In this document: positions 38,986-51,000 of the stretch, piece by piece
Layout: every line of letters begins with the position of its first letter
How positions within the stretch are numbered: the stretch's first letter is position 1
From: Eriocheir sinensis
Lineage: Eukaryota > Arthropoda > Malacostraca > Decapoda > Varunidae
DNA length: 64,000 nucleotides
NCBI RefSeq assembly: GCF_024679095.1
Contig: NC_066549.1
Span: 4,532,920 to 4,596,919, forward strand
Direction: 5' to 3'
Made by a program: the position numbers and the translations under genes
Notes under the pieces: generated by a model
Told to the model about the DNA's origin: nothing
The model's database searches: none
The model's input: the letters and a program-made list of their open reading frames with translations, nothing else

Positions 38986-39152
38986 ACGGCCCCAGTACAA
39001 GTCACTTAAGTTTCAACGTTGATTGGACAGCATGTGGGTAATATTCCACCACTCAGCGATGGTTGAAAATTGTTAGATGCTTTCGGCGGGACTCGAACCC
39101 ATGCCCTCTGGATCACCACGTCCGCGTGCTGACTACCCGGCCATCGCCTCCC
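38938..39152 (-). mobile_element. tRNA-derived SINE with (CTA)n tail
   Basis: On the minus strand the head starts at about 39152 with GGAGGCGATGGCCGGG. An A-box-like GGCCGGGTAGTCAGC follows at about 39128-39142. A perfect pol III B box, GGTTCGAGTCC, is at 39089-39099, and the adjoining GCGG...CCGC can pair as a T arm. The tRNA-unrelated body is about 105 bp and the 3' end is a (CTA)n array at 38940-38981. The tRNA-like part does not fold into an intact tRNA and there is no functional anticodon arm to name. It would be transcribed by pol III and moved by a LINE in trans. Confidence 0.82.
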
Positions 39153-39289
39153 AAAATGAACTTTATAATGAGTATGTTCATTACACTGAATAAACTGTCA
39201 CATTAATTACTTGCACTACACACATATTTTGTTTCCTGTCACAGACCACTACATCGCCCCGACAGACACACAGCTTACACACAACATCC
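39153..39289. other. No feature seen
   Basis: AT-rich DNA between the SINE and a small tandem array. Confidence 0.4.
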
Positions 39290-39570
39290 GTCCACTAACT
39301 TTTATCTTTATTCCGGGCATAATGAAGGCATGATGCGCCATTCTTTAAGCCTCATTATTCCACACGCCACGCTATCACGAGATACACACTACAACCATCA
39401 ACGAACCTTCATCTTTTTCCCGGCACGAGAGACATGATGCGTCCTTCTTTCACTTTTCACACTTGACAATTCACGTCTTCATCCACCGCACAAAGAGGAG
39501 CTATACACTACTTGCATATTTTAACTTTTCATCCCTTTCCCGGGCATGACGCAGGCACGAGTCCCGGCAG
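39290..39570. repeat. Diverged tandem array, ~105-120 bp unit, three units
   Basis: TTTATCTTTATTCCGGGCAT near 39301, TTCATCTTTTTCCCGGCACG near 39408 and TTTCATCCCTTTCCCGGGCA near 39527 are each followed by a GCATGATGCG- or GACGCAGG-like block. Confidence 0.65.
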
Positions 39571-39798
39571 ACCACAGACAACACACGCGGCTCGTTAAAA
39601 CTAACCACCGCCGGAAAGTTATGCACCGACTCTTTCACATAAAAAAGGACGCACCTCAATTAGCGGAAACGCAGACACTGTAACATAGCATCCAATTTAC
39701 GCTGAAAATAAAAGGCAGCAATAAAAGTGATCTGAATAATCCAGTAGATTCTTTATTTGGATATAAAGAAAAGGTTACTGCTATTATTTTTACTTCTA

Positions 39799-39800
39799 CT

Positions 39801-39843
<43 letters not shown>
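39799..39843. repeat. (CTA)n microsatellite
   Basis: About 45 bp of CTA triplets; no SINE head is recognisable next to it. Confidence 0.93.
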
Positions 39844-39844
<1 letters not shown>

Positions 39845-41040
39845 ACTATCTGAAATCCATACACGCTATCCTGCAAACGTATACATATCCAAGTTTGCCT
39901 CTATGTATGAATATCTGTAGCCAGTTACGAGTTTAGCGACCAAGCGTAACGACAGCAAGCCTTCACACCCGCGCCCCGCCACTGTGCAAAGATTTCCATG
40001 GGGACACACCGCTTGCAGCCCCTCACGCCCCCCCCCCCCCCCAACACCCACCCACTACTAGCATTCAGCCATGATCAGCGGCAAGTCACCGCCAGCACAG
40101 TTTCCTTGACAAGCGCTACATGGAAAGAGGAGGAGGGACAGTAGGGGAGCAGGGGGACCCCATTTCCATAATCCCGTAACTTCTATAATGTGATAAAATC
40201 TTAACGCAATGTCCCTTTCTTTTCCAGAACGAGTCTACGAATTTGTGGCCAACGTCGTCGCCCCAGCAAGCCCGGCGGTTGGCCCTGAACACTGCAAGGA
40301 AAATTGTCAGTTTGTGGACGTCGGTGTGGGAGCGTGTGTGTGTGATGGTGTGTGACCGATGGCGTGTGCGTGTTGGTGTGTGTGCGATGGTGTGTGCGTG
40401 ATGGTGTGGGAGCCATGGTGTGTGTGCGATAGTGTATGAACGTCATTTCTTTTTCTTTCAGGGAAATTCCTCTCTATATGTAAACAAACGGCCTCCCCGC
40501 ATCCCCGTGAGCCGACGCAATCGAGGCGGGACATGAGGAGCATTGTGTGTCCGTGTGTGCCATGAATGATGAAGGAGATGTAGTGATGTGACCACGGATA
40601 TGCTGGACAGAACAATAGAATCTTCAACGAAAATACGTTTTCCAAACAAAGTGAAGTCCACTGACAATTCAACACTCACAAAAAAAACTATACATTGAAA
40701 GAAAGAAGATATACAACGGCAGTGAATGAACCTATATATTGAAAATAAAACTCAGTAACTAGAAAGTTGTGTGTCAAACTAAATATAAATCACACCAAAT
40801 GGAGCTCAACAAGACTTAAACCTGAGACTCATACTTGACCACGCATAATCACTGTCCACCTGCAGGCAGCAAGGGCGTCTACTCCCTCTGAACCTGCAGC
40901 GGGGAGGTGGAGGTGGTGGTGGGGGAGGCAGTGGTAAAAACGCAACACACACTGACCAGCCTCACCACAGCAAGGGTTCAGGTATGTAGGCATTCAGCGG
41001 CCTCCTGCAGCCCTCCACCGGCAGTCGAGAATGGTGGAAG
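39844..41040. other. Upstream region of the dpr exon 1; GC-rich toward 3' end
   Basis: Contains a 15-base C run at 40028-40042 and a degenerate GTGTGATGG stretch at 40320-40440. 40860-41040 is GC-rich with CpGs and could include a promoter or 5' UTR of the downstream gene. No TATA box or clear initiator was identified. Confidence 0.45.
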
Positions 41041-41230
41041 ATGAGGGAGTTATCAGGAGAGCCGAGAGGACGAGGAGGACAGGACGGACGGGCGGCCACC
41101 TCCTCAGCCTCACCCACACCCTCCCCACGCCACCCTCAGCAGCCCCGCCCCGCTCCACCGTCGCCGCCTAGCCACACCAGACATGGGTCCACGGTGGCAA
41201 CAGTGGTGTTCTTCACGTTGTTCTGTGCAG
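41041..41230 (+). CDS. dpr-family gene, exon 1 (start codon and leader)
   Basis: Opens at ATG 41041 (A at -3; an in-frame TAG lies upstream at 40987-40989) and gives 63 codons plus one base. It is Pro/Ser/Arg-rich, then a hydrophobic stretch STVATVVFFTLFCA at residues 49-62 that suits a signal peptide or signal anchor; the 48-residue region before it is unusually long. It ends in CAG followed by GTTAGT at 41231, a strong donor, leaving phase 1. The next exon needs exactly two bases to complete the codon (Gly), which is the main support. The N-terminal exon is not conserved enough to be recognised on its own, so the link is an inference from phase, orientation and leader. Confidence 0.55.
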
Positions 41231-41311
41231 GTTAGTGAAGGCGAGGTTGGGGTGTCACGGCAGCGAGTCAACCAAACAGTAATTAAGGCTCGAGAGCTAG
41301 TGCCTCAGCGC

Positions 41312-41385
<74 letters not shown>

Positions 41386-41397
41386 CACACACACACA
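41312..41397. repeat. (CA)n microsatellite
   Basis: About 85 bp of CA with one GG interruption, 80 bp into intron 1. Confidence 0.97.
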
Positions 41398-41858
41398 TTC
41401 GCATATTTCAAAACTACGTTAATGTAAGTCTCTCCTATATCATGACACAAACAGGTAATCACAAAACAAACAACTAAAACCACTGTAGTAAACCTGAGCC
41501 TACATTATGTCTCGGGTTAAGACGGCAGTGCATACAATGGCAAATCGTTGCTGCAATACTATGAGCCTGTAATATCCAAACACACTGAACAGTAGCTCCC
41601 CTTAATAGCAGTCCAGCGGTCGCGTAACCAGCACGAGTCGGCCGTTTGTTTCACGTTGTTATAGGCATTGCTGGGGAGACAAACCAGGCCGGCAAACAGG
41701 CTCACACTTGGCACATTTGCACTGCACTAATATGTGATGCAGCCTCTCCTCACTGGTGTCCAAGGCTCGGGCGTTCAATTCGCTGGAGACCGAGCACTAT
41801 TTGCAGGCGACTTTGACTAGTTTATCACTGTTGGTATTACTATTATCATTTTTATCAT

Positions 41859-42138
<280 letters not shown>

Positions 42139-42289
42139 AAAAGCAAAAACTGAAGAAAAACAAGCATTCACAACAGGAGCCGGACACCGACGACAACAAC
42201 ACCGAAATGTTTAAGACTCGCGCAGAAAAAGTGAGGGTCCGAGGCCTAGAGACTGACCTTGGCAAGCACCACTGAAATTTAAAGACGAG

Positions 42290-42511
42290 AAGGAGGAGGA
42301 AATGAGGAGGAGGAAAGGAAGAGGAGTAGGAGGAAAGAAGGAGTAGGAGGAAAGAAGGAGGAGGAGGAAAGGAGGAGGAGGAGGAGGAGGAGGAAAGAAG
42401 GAGGAGGAGGAAAGAAGGAGGAGGAGGAAAGGAGGAGGAGGAGGAAAGAAGGAGGAAAGAAGGAGGAGGGAGGCAGAAAATGGGGAGAGGAGGCGGAAAA
42501 TGAGGAGGTGG

Positions 42512-42570
<59 letters not shown>
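42290..42570. repeat. (GGA)n-rich purine tract followed by (CT)n
   Basis: GGAGGAAAGAAGGA words to about 42480, then (CT)n 42514-42570. The minus-strand Pro/Ser/Leu frames are artefacts. Confidence 0.93.
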
Positions 42571-42574
<4 letters not shown>

Positions 42575-42591
42575 CCAAACAATCTGGGACT

Positions 42592-43128
<537 letters not shown>

Positions 43129-43845
43129 AGAGTGCCTACGGAAATGTTCGTTTCTTATAAAAGTAAGTAAGGGTGTCTTTACTCCATTACAAGTTAATCT
43201 TACTTTCCATTGAATTAGTCAGAGTATTTCAGATCATTAATCTGTTACGTAACTGTAGCATTAAAGATGTACTTTGCTAAATAGATTTACATAACGTTTA
43301 TAGCAGAGAGTGAATAAGAACCAACTCGCACACACATGTATCAATGTATCATGCTGCACCGAGTCAGTCAAAATTAATAATGTCTCACACCGAACAAACC
43401 TACGTGTCTTGAATACTGAATATAAGCCATGATATTCTCATTTTAGCTAAGGTTAACATGATTTGAACTCACATAGTCAGAAGCCTTTCGAAAGAAAAGC
43501 ATAAACGCGCGCTAAAAAACAGATTTGAAAATCCTTTCGTATCTTTTTCAGTCTTCTTTGTAGAAACAGCATGAGGCTGGCAGGTGCTTTTCTCTGTTGT
43601 TTTGTTTAAGCTCTTGGTCTGCATCCTCTTACTATGAATACAAAAATGTGTGTTCGAGGAAAACGCTGCGGGAGAACGCAACGTACAGCAACATTATAAT
43701 AAAGTAGACGCTACTTGTGGGGTGTCCGTCACGGTAACGAGGCGCCGCCACCCACGACCTTCCTCCACACAACACACACATAAAGGGCGGGCCTGTAATT
43801 GACAGCGTGAAGGTATTCTGGGGCAGCGGCTGTAAGTGACACACA

Positions 43846-43849
<4 letters not shown>

Positions 43850-43913
<64 letters not shown>
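43850..43913. repeat. (CA)n microsatellite
   Basis: About 63 bp of CA. Confidence 0.96.
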
Positions 43914-43914
<1 letters not shown>

Positions 43915-44043
43915 CTTGACTTTTTTTGTGTGTATGGAATGTTGAGCAAATTTTCACCATTTGTCAAAGAAAACAATCTAAAACATGCACCATCCTCTCT
44001 GCATCTCGTTCATTTTCTGTTCAGTCGTTTAAGGTGAGCAACG

Positions 44044-44673
44044 TTGTCTGGGTGCCTGTGCATTCCGCCGTTCATCACTTATATGAACATTTCTCACAGC
44101 CCTTCAGAAAACATACACGCACAAAGGCCCGGCGCAGTTATTGATGTTCGACAGCTTCTGAAACATGAAGTGACAACACTTTGTTGCCCTTCGCCTTCCA
44201 TGGAACACATAACTCCTGAAACAACTACATTAATGTTTCCAACACCAAAACCAGCTCGTGTGATCCTGAGAGCAAAATCTGCACCGCACTGCGTGGCTCT
44301 GCAGCATCAACAAATTCAGAAATTTCATCTCGAGACGAAAGAAATCCACATTTTTGTCCCCAAAAAAGTCAGTCTGTTTCCTCTCCTGGATCAAAGGATT
44401 GTTCGCTCCTCTGAATACAGTCGAGTCAGGCTTTTCTTTCACACGTCGGACCATCCCCAGCAGAGAGAGGGGAGACGCCTCGTTAGGAAGCCATGCCTGG
44501 CACCTGACCAGCAAGTTTGGTCACGATCAGAAAAATGGGCGCGTCGTTATAACAGCTGTTATAGACCGTGTTTTACAGGTTACAATAATATAAAACTGGT
44601 CTGTTCAAAAGGAATAGAAACAAAAATGCACCGGGAGACATTTTTTACAGATCATTGTAATGAAAGCAAATAG
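44044..44673 (+). CDS. Unrecognised 209-codon open frame inside intron 1
   Basis: The longest frame in the window that is neither repeat-derived nor a mobile element. Composition is ordinary and there is no transmembrane segment, signal or domain I can name; Cys and His are scattered. No splice sites tie it to dpr exons. It could be a chance frame, a retained piece of an unknown transposon or an intronic gene. I do not claim a product. Confidence 0.2.
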   Translation: MSGCLCIPPFITYMNISHSPSENIHAQRPGAVIDVRQLLKHEVTTLCCPSPSMEHITPETTTLMFPTPKPARVILRAKSAPHCVALQHQQIQKFHLETKEIHIFVPKKVSLFPLLDQRIVRSSEYSRVRLFFHTSDHPQQREGRRLVRKPCLAPDQQVWSRSEKWARRYNSCYRPCFTGYNNIKLVCSKGIETKMHRETFFTDHCNESK

Positions 44674-44967
44674 TGTATTCCACGGGAACAAAACCCAAAA
44701 CTGCACAGTGAAAAAATATCAGTATGGGCGATGTTTGTCAGTTTGCAAAGCCTCGTGCTGCACACGACTGAAAAGAGCTTGCATGGTGATCCGAAACGTG
44801 TTAATTCCCGAAAGCGCCCTCAAATGTGTATCCATAAAGGGTGGGGGTGCAGAGCGCTCTCTACAACGCGGCTTCTGCCTCGACAGTTTTGAAAATCCAC
44901 TGACAAGGAATTTATGGAGAAAAGAATCACGAGCATTTCATTTGCCTATAGAATACATGTGGAAGCG

Positions 44968-44971
<4 letters not shown>

Positions 44972-45035
<64 letters not shown>
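44972..45035. repeat. (GT)n microsatellite
   Basis: 64 bp of GT. Confidence 0.96.
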
Positions 45036-45038
<3 letters not shown>

Positions 45039-45620
45039 CCATGACTATCGACTACATACAAGAGCTTACTGAACACGGTCTGATTTACGGAAGCCCGTGG
45101 TCCTTGAATATGTGCAATCACCCCCTACAAAACAAGACGCCAAACCCTTCCTCTGTACACTAAGCCACCCGGTGTAAGAAGCTTAAGGAACACTAAGCCC
45201 CTGTACCCACGTCTCTGAAGGGGCGAAGCGATAACCTTTGGAGATTAAACCAGCAAAAAAACCTCCCTGCGAGTTAAGACTTGTATACCGTGCTGAGAGG
45301 ATGCCTGAATCGTGAACCTTTATTAACCTTTCCTTCTATAATCCACTTCACTACTAAGCATCTTCCTCTCATCTCGCGAGGAATCCGGGAGGGATAAACG
45401 AAAGAAAGAAGCTGTGAGAGGAGGAAGATGAAAAAAGGAGCGAACATAAAGGAGATGAGGCCGAGGGGAAGCGGCAAACAAGGGGTATGGACGATAAGGG
45501 AGGGGAAGAGGCGGAGGCGGAAACTGATGAAGGTAAATGAAAGTGAAGAGGAGATGAGACCGACCCTGTGGCGATGAGCCGAGAGGGGAGCGAGGAGATG
45601 AGGGGAAGAACAAAGGGGAA

Positions 45621-45744
<124 letters not shown>

Positions 45745-46119
45745 GAAAACTGAGAAACAAAGACCAAAACAGAGAAAGACACGCCGGAGGGGAAAAAGAC
45801 AGAGGTATATGGAAAGTAATCTTCAAAAACAAAGAAACACAATTTACCGAGGAAAATAGAGATGATACAGGTGAGGAAAACAACACAAAGGGATATTCTC
45901 AGGAGGACGGCGGCAGCGATAACAAAGAGGCGGGGCAATCGTACGAACACATGCACGGAGGGAAACGCAAACATGCAGGCCGACGGAGCGCTCAAGGACA
46001 CGCCGCCAGACAAAAGGGCACACCGGCGGGACAGCGGCTCCGTGATATTTCCAACAATAGCCTTGGAACGTGTTTACACCGTCGCCAGTAACCGTGTTTC
46101 CCCTGGCACAATGACTGGA

Positions 46120-46640
46120 TACCGGACTGACTGACTGGATGGAAGGTCGAATGGACGATAGATGGATGGATGGCTGACTAAATGGATGAAAGAAAGAACG
46201 ATGGGAAGCTGGCTGGCGGACTGACTGACTGACTGACTGGATGGAAGATTGAATGGACGATAGTTGGCTGGCTGGCTGACTAAAATGGATGAATGAGAGA
46301 ACGATGGAAAACTGGCTGGCTGGCTGACTAGATGGCTGACTGGATGGAAGGTTGAATGGACGATAGATGGCTGGCTGGCTGGCTGACTAAATGGATGAAT
46401 GAGAGAACGATGGAAAGCTGGCTGGCTGGCTGGCTAACTGGATGGCTGACTGAATAGATGAAAGAGAGGACGATAGATGACTGGCTTGCTGACTGTCTGG
46501 ATGAAAAGGCGGTATTTGGCTGGCTGGCTGGATAGCTGGATTGATGGATGAGTAGCTGATGACTGACTGGTTGACTGTCTGGCTAGATGGATGGATGAAT
46601 GAATGAGGACGGTAGATGGCATAGATGGATGGATGTCTGG
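46120..46640. repeat. GGCT/GGAT-rich tandem array with ~103-bp higher-order unit
   Basis: GGATGGAAGGTCGAATGGAC (46137), GGATGGAAGATTGAATGGAC (46238) and GGATGGAAGGTTGAATGGAC (46343) are spaced about 100-105 bp, each followed by GATAG, GGCTGGCTG and GAACGATGG blocks. A diverged continuation runs to about 46640. Confidence 0.88.
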
Positions 46641-46914
46641 TCTCCGCTTCCTCTCATCCACCCTTGTGCGTGGCCGCATGGAAAACACAACCGGTTGGCT
46701 GTGGGTAGGACAGGCCTACTTATGATTACTATGGCTCCCAGGTCCCCCTTCCGAAATAAGACTGAAATTTTATCTTAGCTGCCCTACGGTACTTATAATT
46801 TTACAGCAGTTGGCAGTACCTATGTAATGCGAACTGCAACTTGAGTCGATTGCGAAATGGGTTCGGTGTTGACCCACTTAACGATTAGCGCACTTGAGCT
46901 TGACATGTTTTTTG

Positions 46915-47033
46915 TTTTTTTTACAACAAAGGAGACAGCTCAAGGGCACAAAAAAAGGAAACAATAAAAAAAAACGCTACTCGCTGCTCCTAAAAAATAA
47001 TCCAAAGAGGTGGCCGAAAGAGGGGTCAATTTC
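46915..47033 (-). repeat. Family A repeat, copy 6
   Basis: Reverse orientation: poly-T, ACAACAAAGGAGACAGCTCA, AGGGCAC, an A-rich stretch, CGCTACTCGCTGCTCC, GAGGTGGCCGAAAGAGG and GTCAATTT. Confidence 0.88.
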
Positions 47034-47385
47034 ACTTCACTTCCCAGAGCCTTTTCAGATAACATCACGAGAGTACCCAATAATATCGTCAGAGTCATTT
47101 AAAAGAAACACTCCATGAGAAGCGTATATGATCCCCATGCCTCCGTGCGCCGTGTGTGTGGGTTTGTTTTGTTGAATCACTATAGATCACAAATGAACAC
47201 ACTTTTTATCTTCTGCTTTAATATATATTTAAATTTGTTATGACTTTTCACCTGTAATAAATTTCACAACAGTTTGGGGTAAGTGTCATATCTGTTTTAT
47301 TCATGTAACACTTTGGAAACACTTCACATGCACGCATAAAAGCATAACACATACATTTAACGTGACCTTTGCCCAATCTGACCAA

Positions 47386-47555
<170 letters not shown>

Positions 47556-47679
47556 AAAACACGTGCGGCAGGGTCAGGAGGTCTCGCTAAAGCCAGGCTC
47601 AGGGTTATATGACAGTGTTTGTCGCAGAGATAAATAAAGAAAAAACGGGACAACTTAATATCTTGTTTTGTTCAGGCAG

Positions 47680-47895
<216 letters not shown>

Positions 47896-47963
47896 TTTTA
47901 AATCATTCCAACATTTCTTTTCATTTTATTTTTTTCTTCCTTTTTCCTGTGCGGTCGCGGCAG

Positions 47964-48139
47964 GTCGGGGCCACATCCGGGAGGGTCACCGCGGACCACC
48001 ATTGCTGGACGGGTCACAGCCCACCCTGCCCCCGCCCCCACCGCCCCAGCTGGACCCCGCACACTCTGGTGACGTCACGGCACTCGCTGACCGCCCGGCC
48101 ATCCTCAACTGCCGCGTCCACAACATCAACAACAAAACG
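47964..48139 (+). CDS. dpr-family gene, exon 2 (linker and first half of Ig domain 1)
   Basis: Acceptor CGCGGCAG at 47963 after a T/C-rich tract; donor ACG followed by GTGAGT at 48140. Two bases complete the exon 1 codon, then 58 codons: a Pro-rich linker (PTLPPPPPPQLDPAH), then SGDVTALADRPAILNCRV and HNINNKT. The Cys in LNCRV is the B-strand cysteine of an Ig V-type domain, and the VTAL...A.LNCRV pattern with a phase-0 exit just before VSW is characteristic of Dpr proteins (cell-surface partners of DIP receptors in synaptic specificity). Which Dpr subtype cannot be fixed. Two diverged copies of the 3' end of this exon lie downstream. Confidence 0.88.
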
Positions 48140-48218
48140 GTGAGTGTTCTTTATAATATACATCACTTCCATGTCACAATGTTAACTCCGTATACTGCCT
48201 AGATGTAATGTGTTTATT

Positions 48219-48287
48219 TATCCTCACCTGCTACCTCTATAGCATCAACAATAATGCGGTCAATGCTTTTTATATACTTTTCTTCCT
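48219..48287 (+). pseudogene. Degenerate duplicate of the dpr exon 2 end, copy 1
   Basis: TATCCTCACCTGCTACCTCT followed by ATAGCATCAACAATAATGCG and GTCAATGCTTTTTATA aligns over about 68 bp (roughly 70% by eye) with the exon 2 end and first intron bases at 48100-48170. In the matching frame it reads ILTCYLYSINNNA against ILNCRVHNINNKT, keeping the cysteine, but the donor is degraded (GTCAAT). Confidence 0.55.
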
Positions 48288-48536
48288 TGACTTTACGAAC
48301 GGAGTCATAAGTTTTTGTCTGTACACTACACAACGTAAATGCGAGGTGTTTTTTTTGTTATATCCTCATCTGCTTTTTTATACAACAACAAGAGAATGTG
48401 CGTGGCATAGATATCGTATTTCACTTCTCTTGAGTTACCGCACAATTTCACACAGTTTCCATAGCTAACCTGACGTGATACATGAACACTTCACGTCATC
48501 GCCTTTAAACACTTGTATGCGGAAATTACGAAAACA

Positions 48537-48570
48537 ACATCCACAATATCAACAAGACCGTGAGTGACCC
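48537..48570 (+). pseudogene. Degenerate duplicate of the dpr exon 2 end, copy 2
   Basis: CATCCACAATATCAACAAGA followed by CCGTGAGTG matches the exon 2 end with an in-frame 3-bp gap (IHNINKT against VHNINNKT), and keeps a consensus GTGAGT donor at 48560. An in-frame TAA lies 36 nt upstream of the aligned block and no good acceptor is visible, so it is probably not a used exon. Confidence 0.5.
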
Positions 48571-48749
48571 GAAAGCACTGAAGTATTGCCAACTCACTAA
48601 ATTATTCTTATCCGAAGAGTGAGTTGCCTATGAAGGGATAATAAACAAGTCTAAACAAAGACATATTCTTCACTTCACATACGAAAAAAAAACAGTCTGC
48701 TCGCTCTTACGATGTTTCATTTTCTAAACAATCTTACATACATACACGC

Positions 48750-49366
48750 CTCAGTTTTCAGAAGCAAGAGCATGGACGGAGCAGTCGTCCTAGATTCAAT
48801 GGTTTTCCTCGTCCTGCAATTCACTCCTTGTGTTTTCAATTTTCCGCGCAATCCCCCCTGCACGCTCGAATTTACTTTATCATTTATTAACGGCTGCAGT
48901 GTTCACAAGCAAGAGCAGAGGTGTGATGGGAGTCTTAGAAGCGCGCACGGAAACGAAACGATTTCAGTATGTTCCCAGGCCTTGCAATTCACTCTTCCAT
49001 AAGTTGTGTAATTTTCCAGGCAATCTCCCCGCCCGCTTTCCAATATCGGCAACACTCATTGGAGCCCATTTGGGAGCCTTTCCGGGCGAGTGTTTGAATG
49101 GTGATGTACAAATGGCGAATAGAATATCTGACGCTAAAAACTACCCGCGGATAAATGAACACGGATTCGTAACGGCCGGCAACGCAAATGACAGGGATTG
49201 CTGCCACATTAGCGCCAATTTGTTTTTGTTCAGCAATAACACATTTCAAGGAAGCCGGAAACTATTCACCAAAATAACACACACGCGTTCTCACTTTTCG
49301 ACGAGAATATATGTGATCCGGAAAAACATTATGCTCTGTTTGTTCGGCTCGCGGCATATTCCATGA
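48750..49366 (+). other. Degenerate internal duplication with an unrecognised 178-codon frame
   Basis: TGCAATTCACTCCTTGTGTT (48815) and TTGCAATTCACTCTTCCATA (48983) start similar blocks, both continuing with AATTTTCC..GCAATC..CCC. AAGCAAGAGCA also recurs at 48762 and 48908. The open frame 48830-49366 across it has no recognised domain and is unlikely to be a gene. Confidence 0.4.
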
Positions 49367-49531
49367 ATTTGATAGCGGCAACAACAACAACAACAACAGC
49401 AACAAAACAACAACTCTGCCTGTATACGTCCACCAATTTCAACAAAAACTCCTGGCGCCCATCTGTGTGTCAGGTATTGGTTGGTTTCAATTCACCAAAA
49501 AAAAGGAGCTATTACTTTGCTGCCATCAAAA

Positions 49532-49580
<49 letters not shown>
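49532..49580. repeat. (CA)n microsatellite
   Basis: 49 bp of CA in intron 2. Confidence 0.96.
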
Positions 49581-49581
<1 letters not shown>

Positions 49582-50175
49582 TGGCTTAAGTAGCACACAC
49601 AAGACTATCGCATTTCACCCGCAACACAAACCCAGGAGTCGAGGTATTGAACAGTTACAGCCTCCCCGACAATACAACACTGACGCAAATGAGCAATGCC
49701 TGTTTCCATAATGTGGCAATGCAACACTCGGGCAGTAACACAGGAAACACTTCGGCAACAAGACAAAGTAACACTGCCCCAACAAAGCAGACCAACACTA
49801 CCCAAGGCAGCAGCAAAGCAAAGCAGATGCAATAATACTTTTAACGCTGTACAGAACAATACTGGACCAACTCAACAATACTTATTAAGAAACGAACAAA
49901 ACATCATGCGGGAGAGAAAACACTTCCCTAATAGACATGACAGCATTAGAGCAAGAGAATAACGCCTTACTAAATGGAGCAATCGACAAAGCTTGCCAAA
50001 CAAGAAACGACAAAACTTTCCCAACAAGACATCAGAACATTGAAACAACATGGTCCAACATTGTCCTCACGCCGACACCTACACTCCACACATCGACACA
50101 TTAAGCTCCTCCCTGACACGTGTAACATGGGACTAGTGCCAGGAGGGGATTGAAAGCTATTAGTGGCCAGCGTCA

Positions 50176-50242
50176 GCACGGGCGGAAAAGAGTAAGGGAC
50201 GGCGGAAAAGAGTAAGGAACGGCAGAAAAGAGTAAGGGACGG
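50176..50242. repeat. 20-bp minisatellite, three units
   Basis: CGGCGGAAAAGAGTAAGG-type units repeated three times, each about 20 bp, with one or two substitutions. Confidence 0.88.
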
Positions 50243-50868
50243 CACTTGTGAGTCGCCAGGCTCTTTGAATTGAAAGGTTCTGTACGTTACTGAGAATATT
50301 AATAATAACCTTTTGAGCGCGTGATTGTGGTGGCTCTGAAGAGTAAATGCACCATTACACGAGTGCTCGGTATTGAAGTCATTAATACTCCCATGCACAG
50401 CTCGCTCTTAGGCATGGAGTGCCTTTATGTGGTGGCCGGCGCGAGCCCAGGAAAGGTATCGGCAATGGTAGTGGTGGTTAATGTATGAGGGGTTGGACTG
50501 TGAGTCTGAGAAAAGCCTACCAAGCCTAGAGTCCTCATAATTGATAACACCGAGATTAAAATTACAGTGCAGCATATTACTCTGGCTGGATCCCTCTTAG
50601 CCATAATGAGATAAAAACAGTGGCAGACTACATAAGAACAGCCAGCGTCCACTTCATCATTACCAGACAGCCTTAATTCCCACTACTTAGTCTGTCCCTC
50701 TCCTCGTTATTTTACATTTTTGATAACGGCGAAAACGGTAACGAGGGAAGGGACGCCCAAGCCTAGACTAGACCCCTGGTAGGCTTGCCTCATCTGGGCG
50801 CTATTAGTGTTTTAATGAGACGCATTAGTCCCCGCCTTAACCCCTCCCTCCTCCTCCCTAAATTCCAG

Positions 50869-51000
50869 GTGTCGTGGATCCGGCACCGGGACATCCACCT
50901 GCTGACGGTGGGCCGCTACACCTACACGTCTGACCAGCGGTTCAGGGCGCTGCACGAGGACGACTCCGACGACTGGATCCTCAAAATAAACTATGTGCAG
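50869..51000 (+). CDS. dpr-family gene, exon 3 (Ig domain 1 core)
   Basis: 44 codons between a TTCCAG acceptor and a CAG/GTGAGG donor, phase 0 at both ends. It reads VSWIRHRDIHLLTVGRYTY, TSDQRFRALHEDDSDDW and ILKINYVQ. The invariant Ig tryptophan (SWIR), the RD.H.LTVG.YTYTSDQRF signature and the following D.DDW.LKI strand are diagnostic of the Dpr family. The next conserved element, the YEC motif with the second Ig cysteine, should begin the next exon; I did not find it between 51001 and 64000, so intron 3 is at least 13 kb or the exon was missed. The protein acts at the neuronal surface as a ligand or receptor for DIP proteins. Confidence 0.95.

Larger units (their letters stand above)
48140..50868 (+). 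other. dpr intron 2, 2.7 kb
   Basis: Bounded by GTGAGT and a TTCCAG acceptor after a CCTCCCTCCTCC tract. Contains two degenerate copies of the exon 2 end, a degenerate internal duplication at 48750-49050, (CA)n at 49532-49580 and a 20-bp minisatellite at 50176-50242. No other exon recognised. Confidence 0.8.

Noticed and set aside
39085..39152. A functional tRNA gene on the minus strand
   Set aside because: The T arm and B box are good, but no complete cloverleaf with an acceptor stem and sensible anticodon arm could be drawn, and the sequence continues into a SINE body and CTA tail.
40970..40990. CAG/GTATGT donor-like site just upstream of the exon 1 ATG
   Set aside because: A good consensus, and it could end a 5' UTR exon, but using it would place the ATG at 41041 in an intron. 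Without transcript data I kept the simpler leader exon model.
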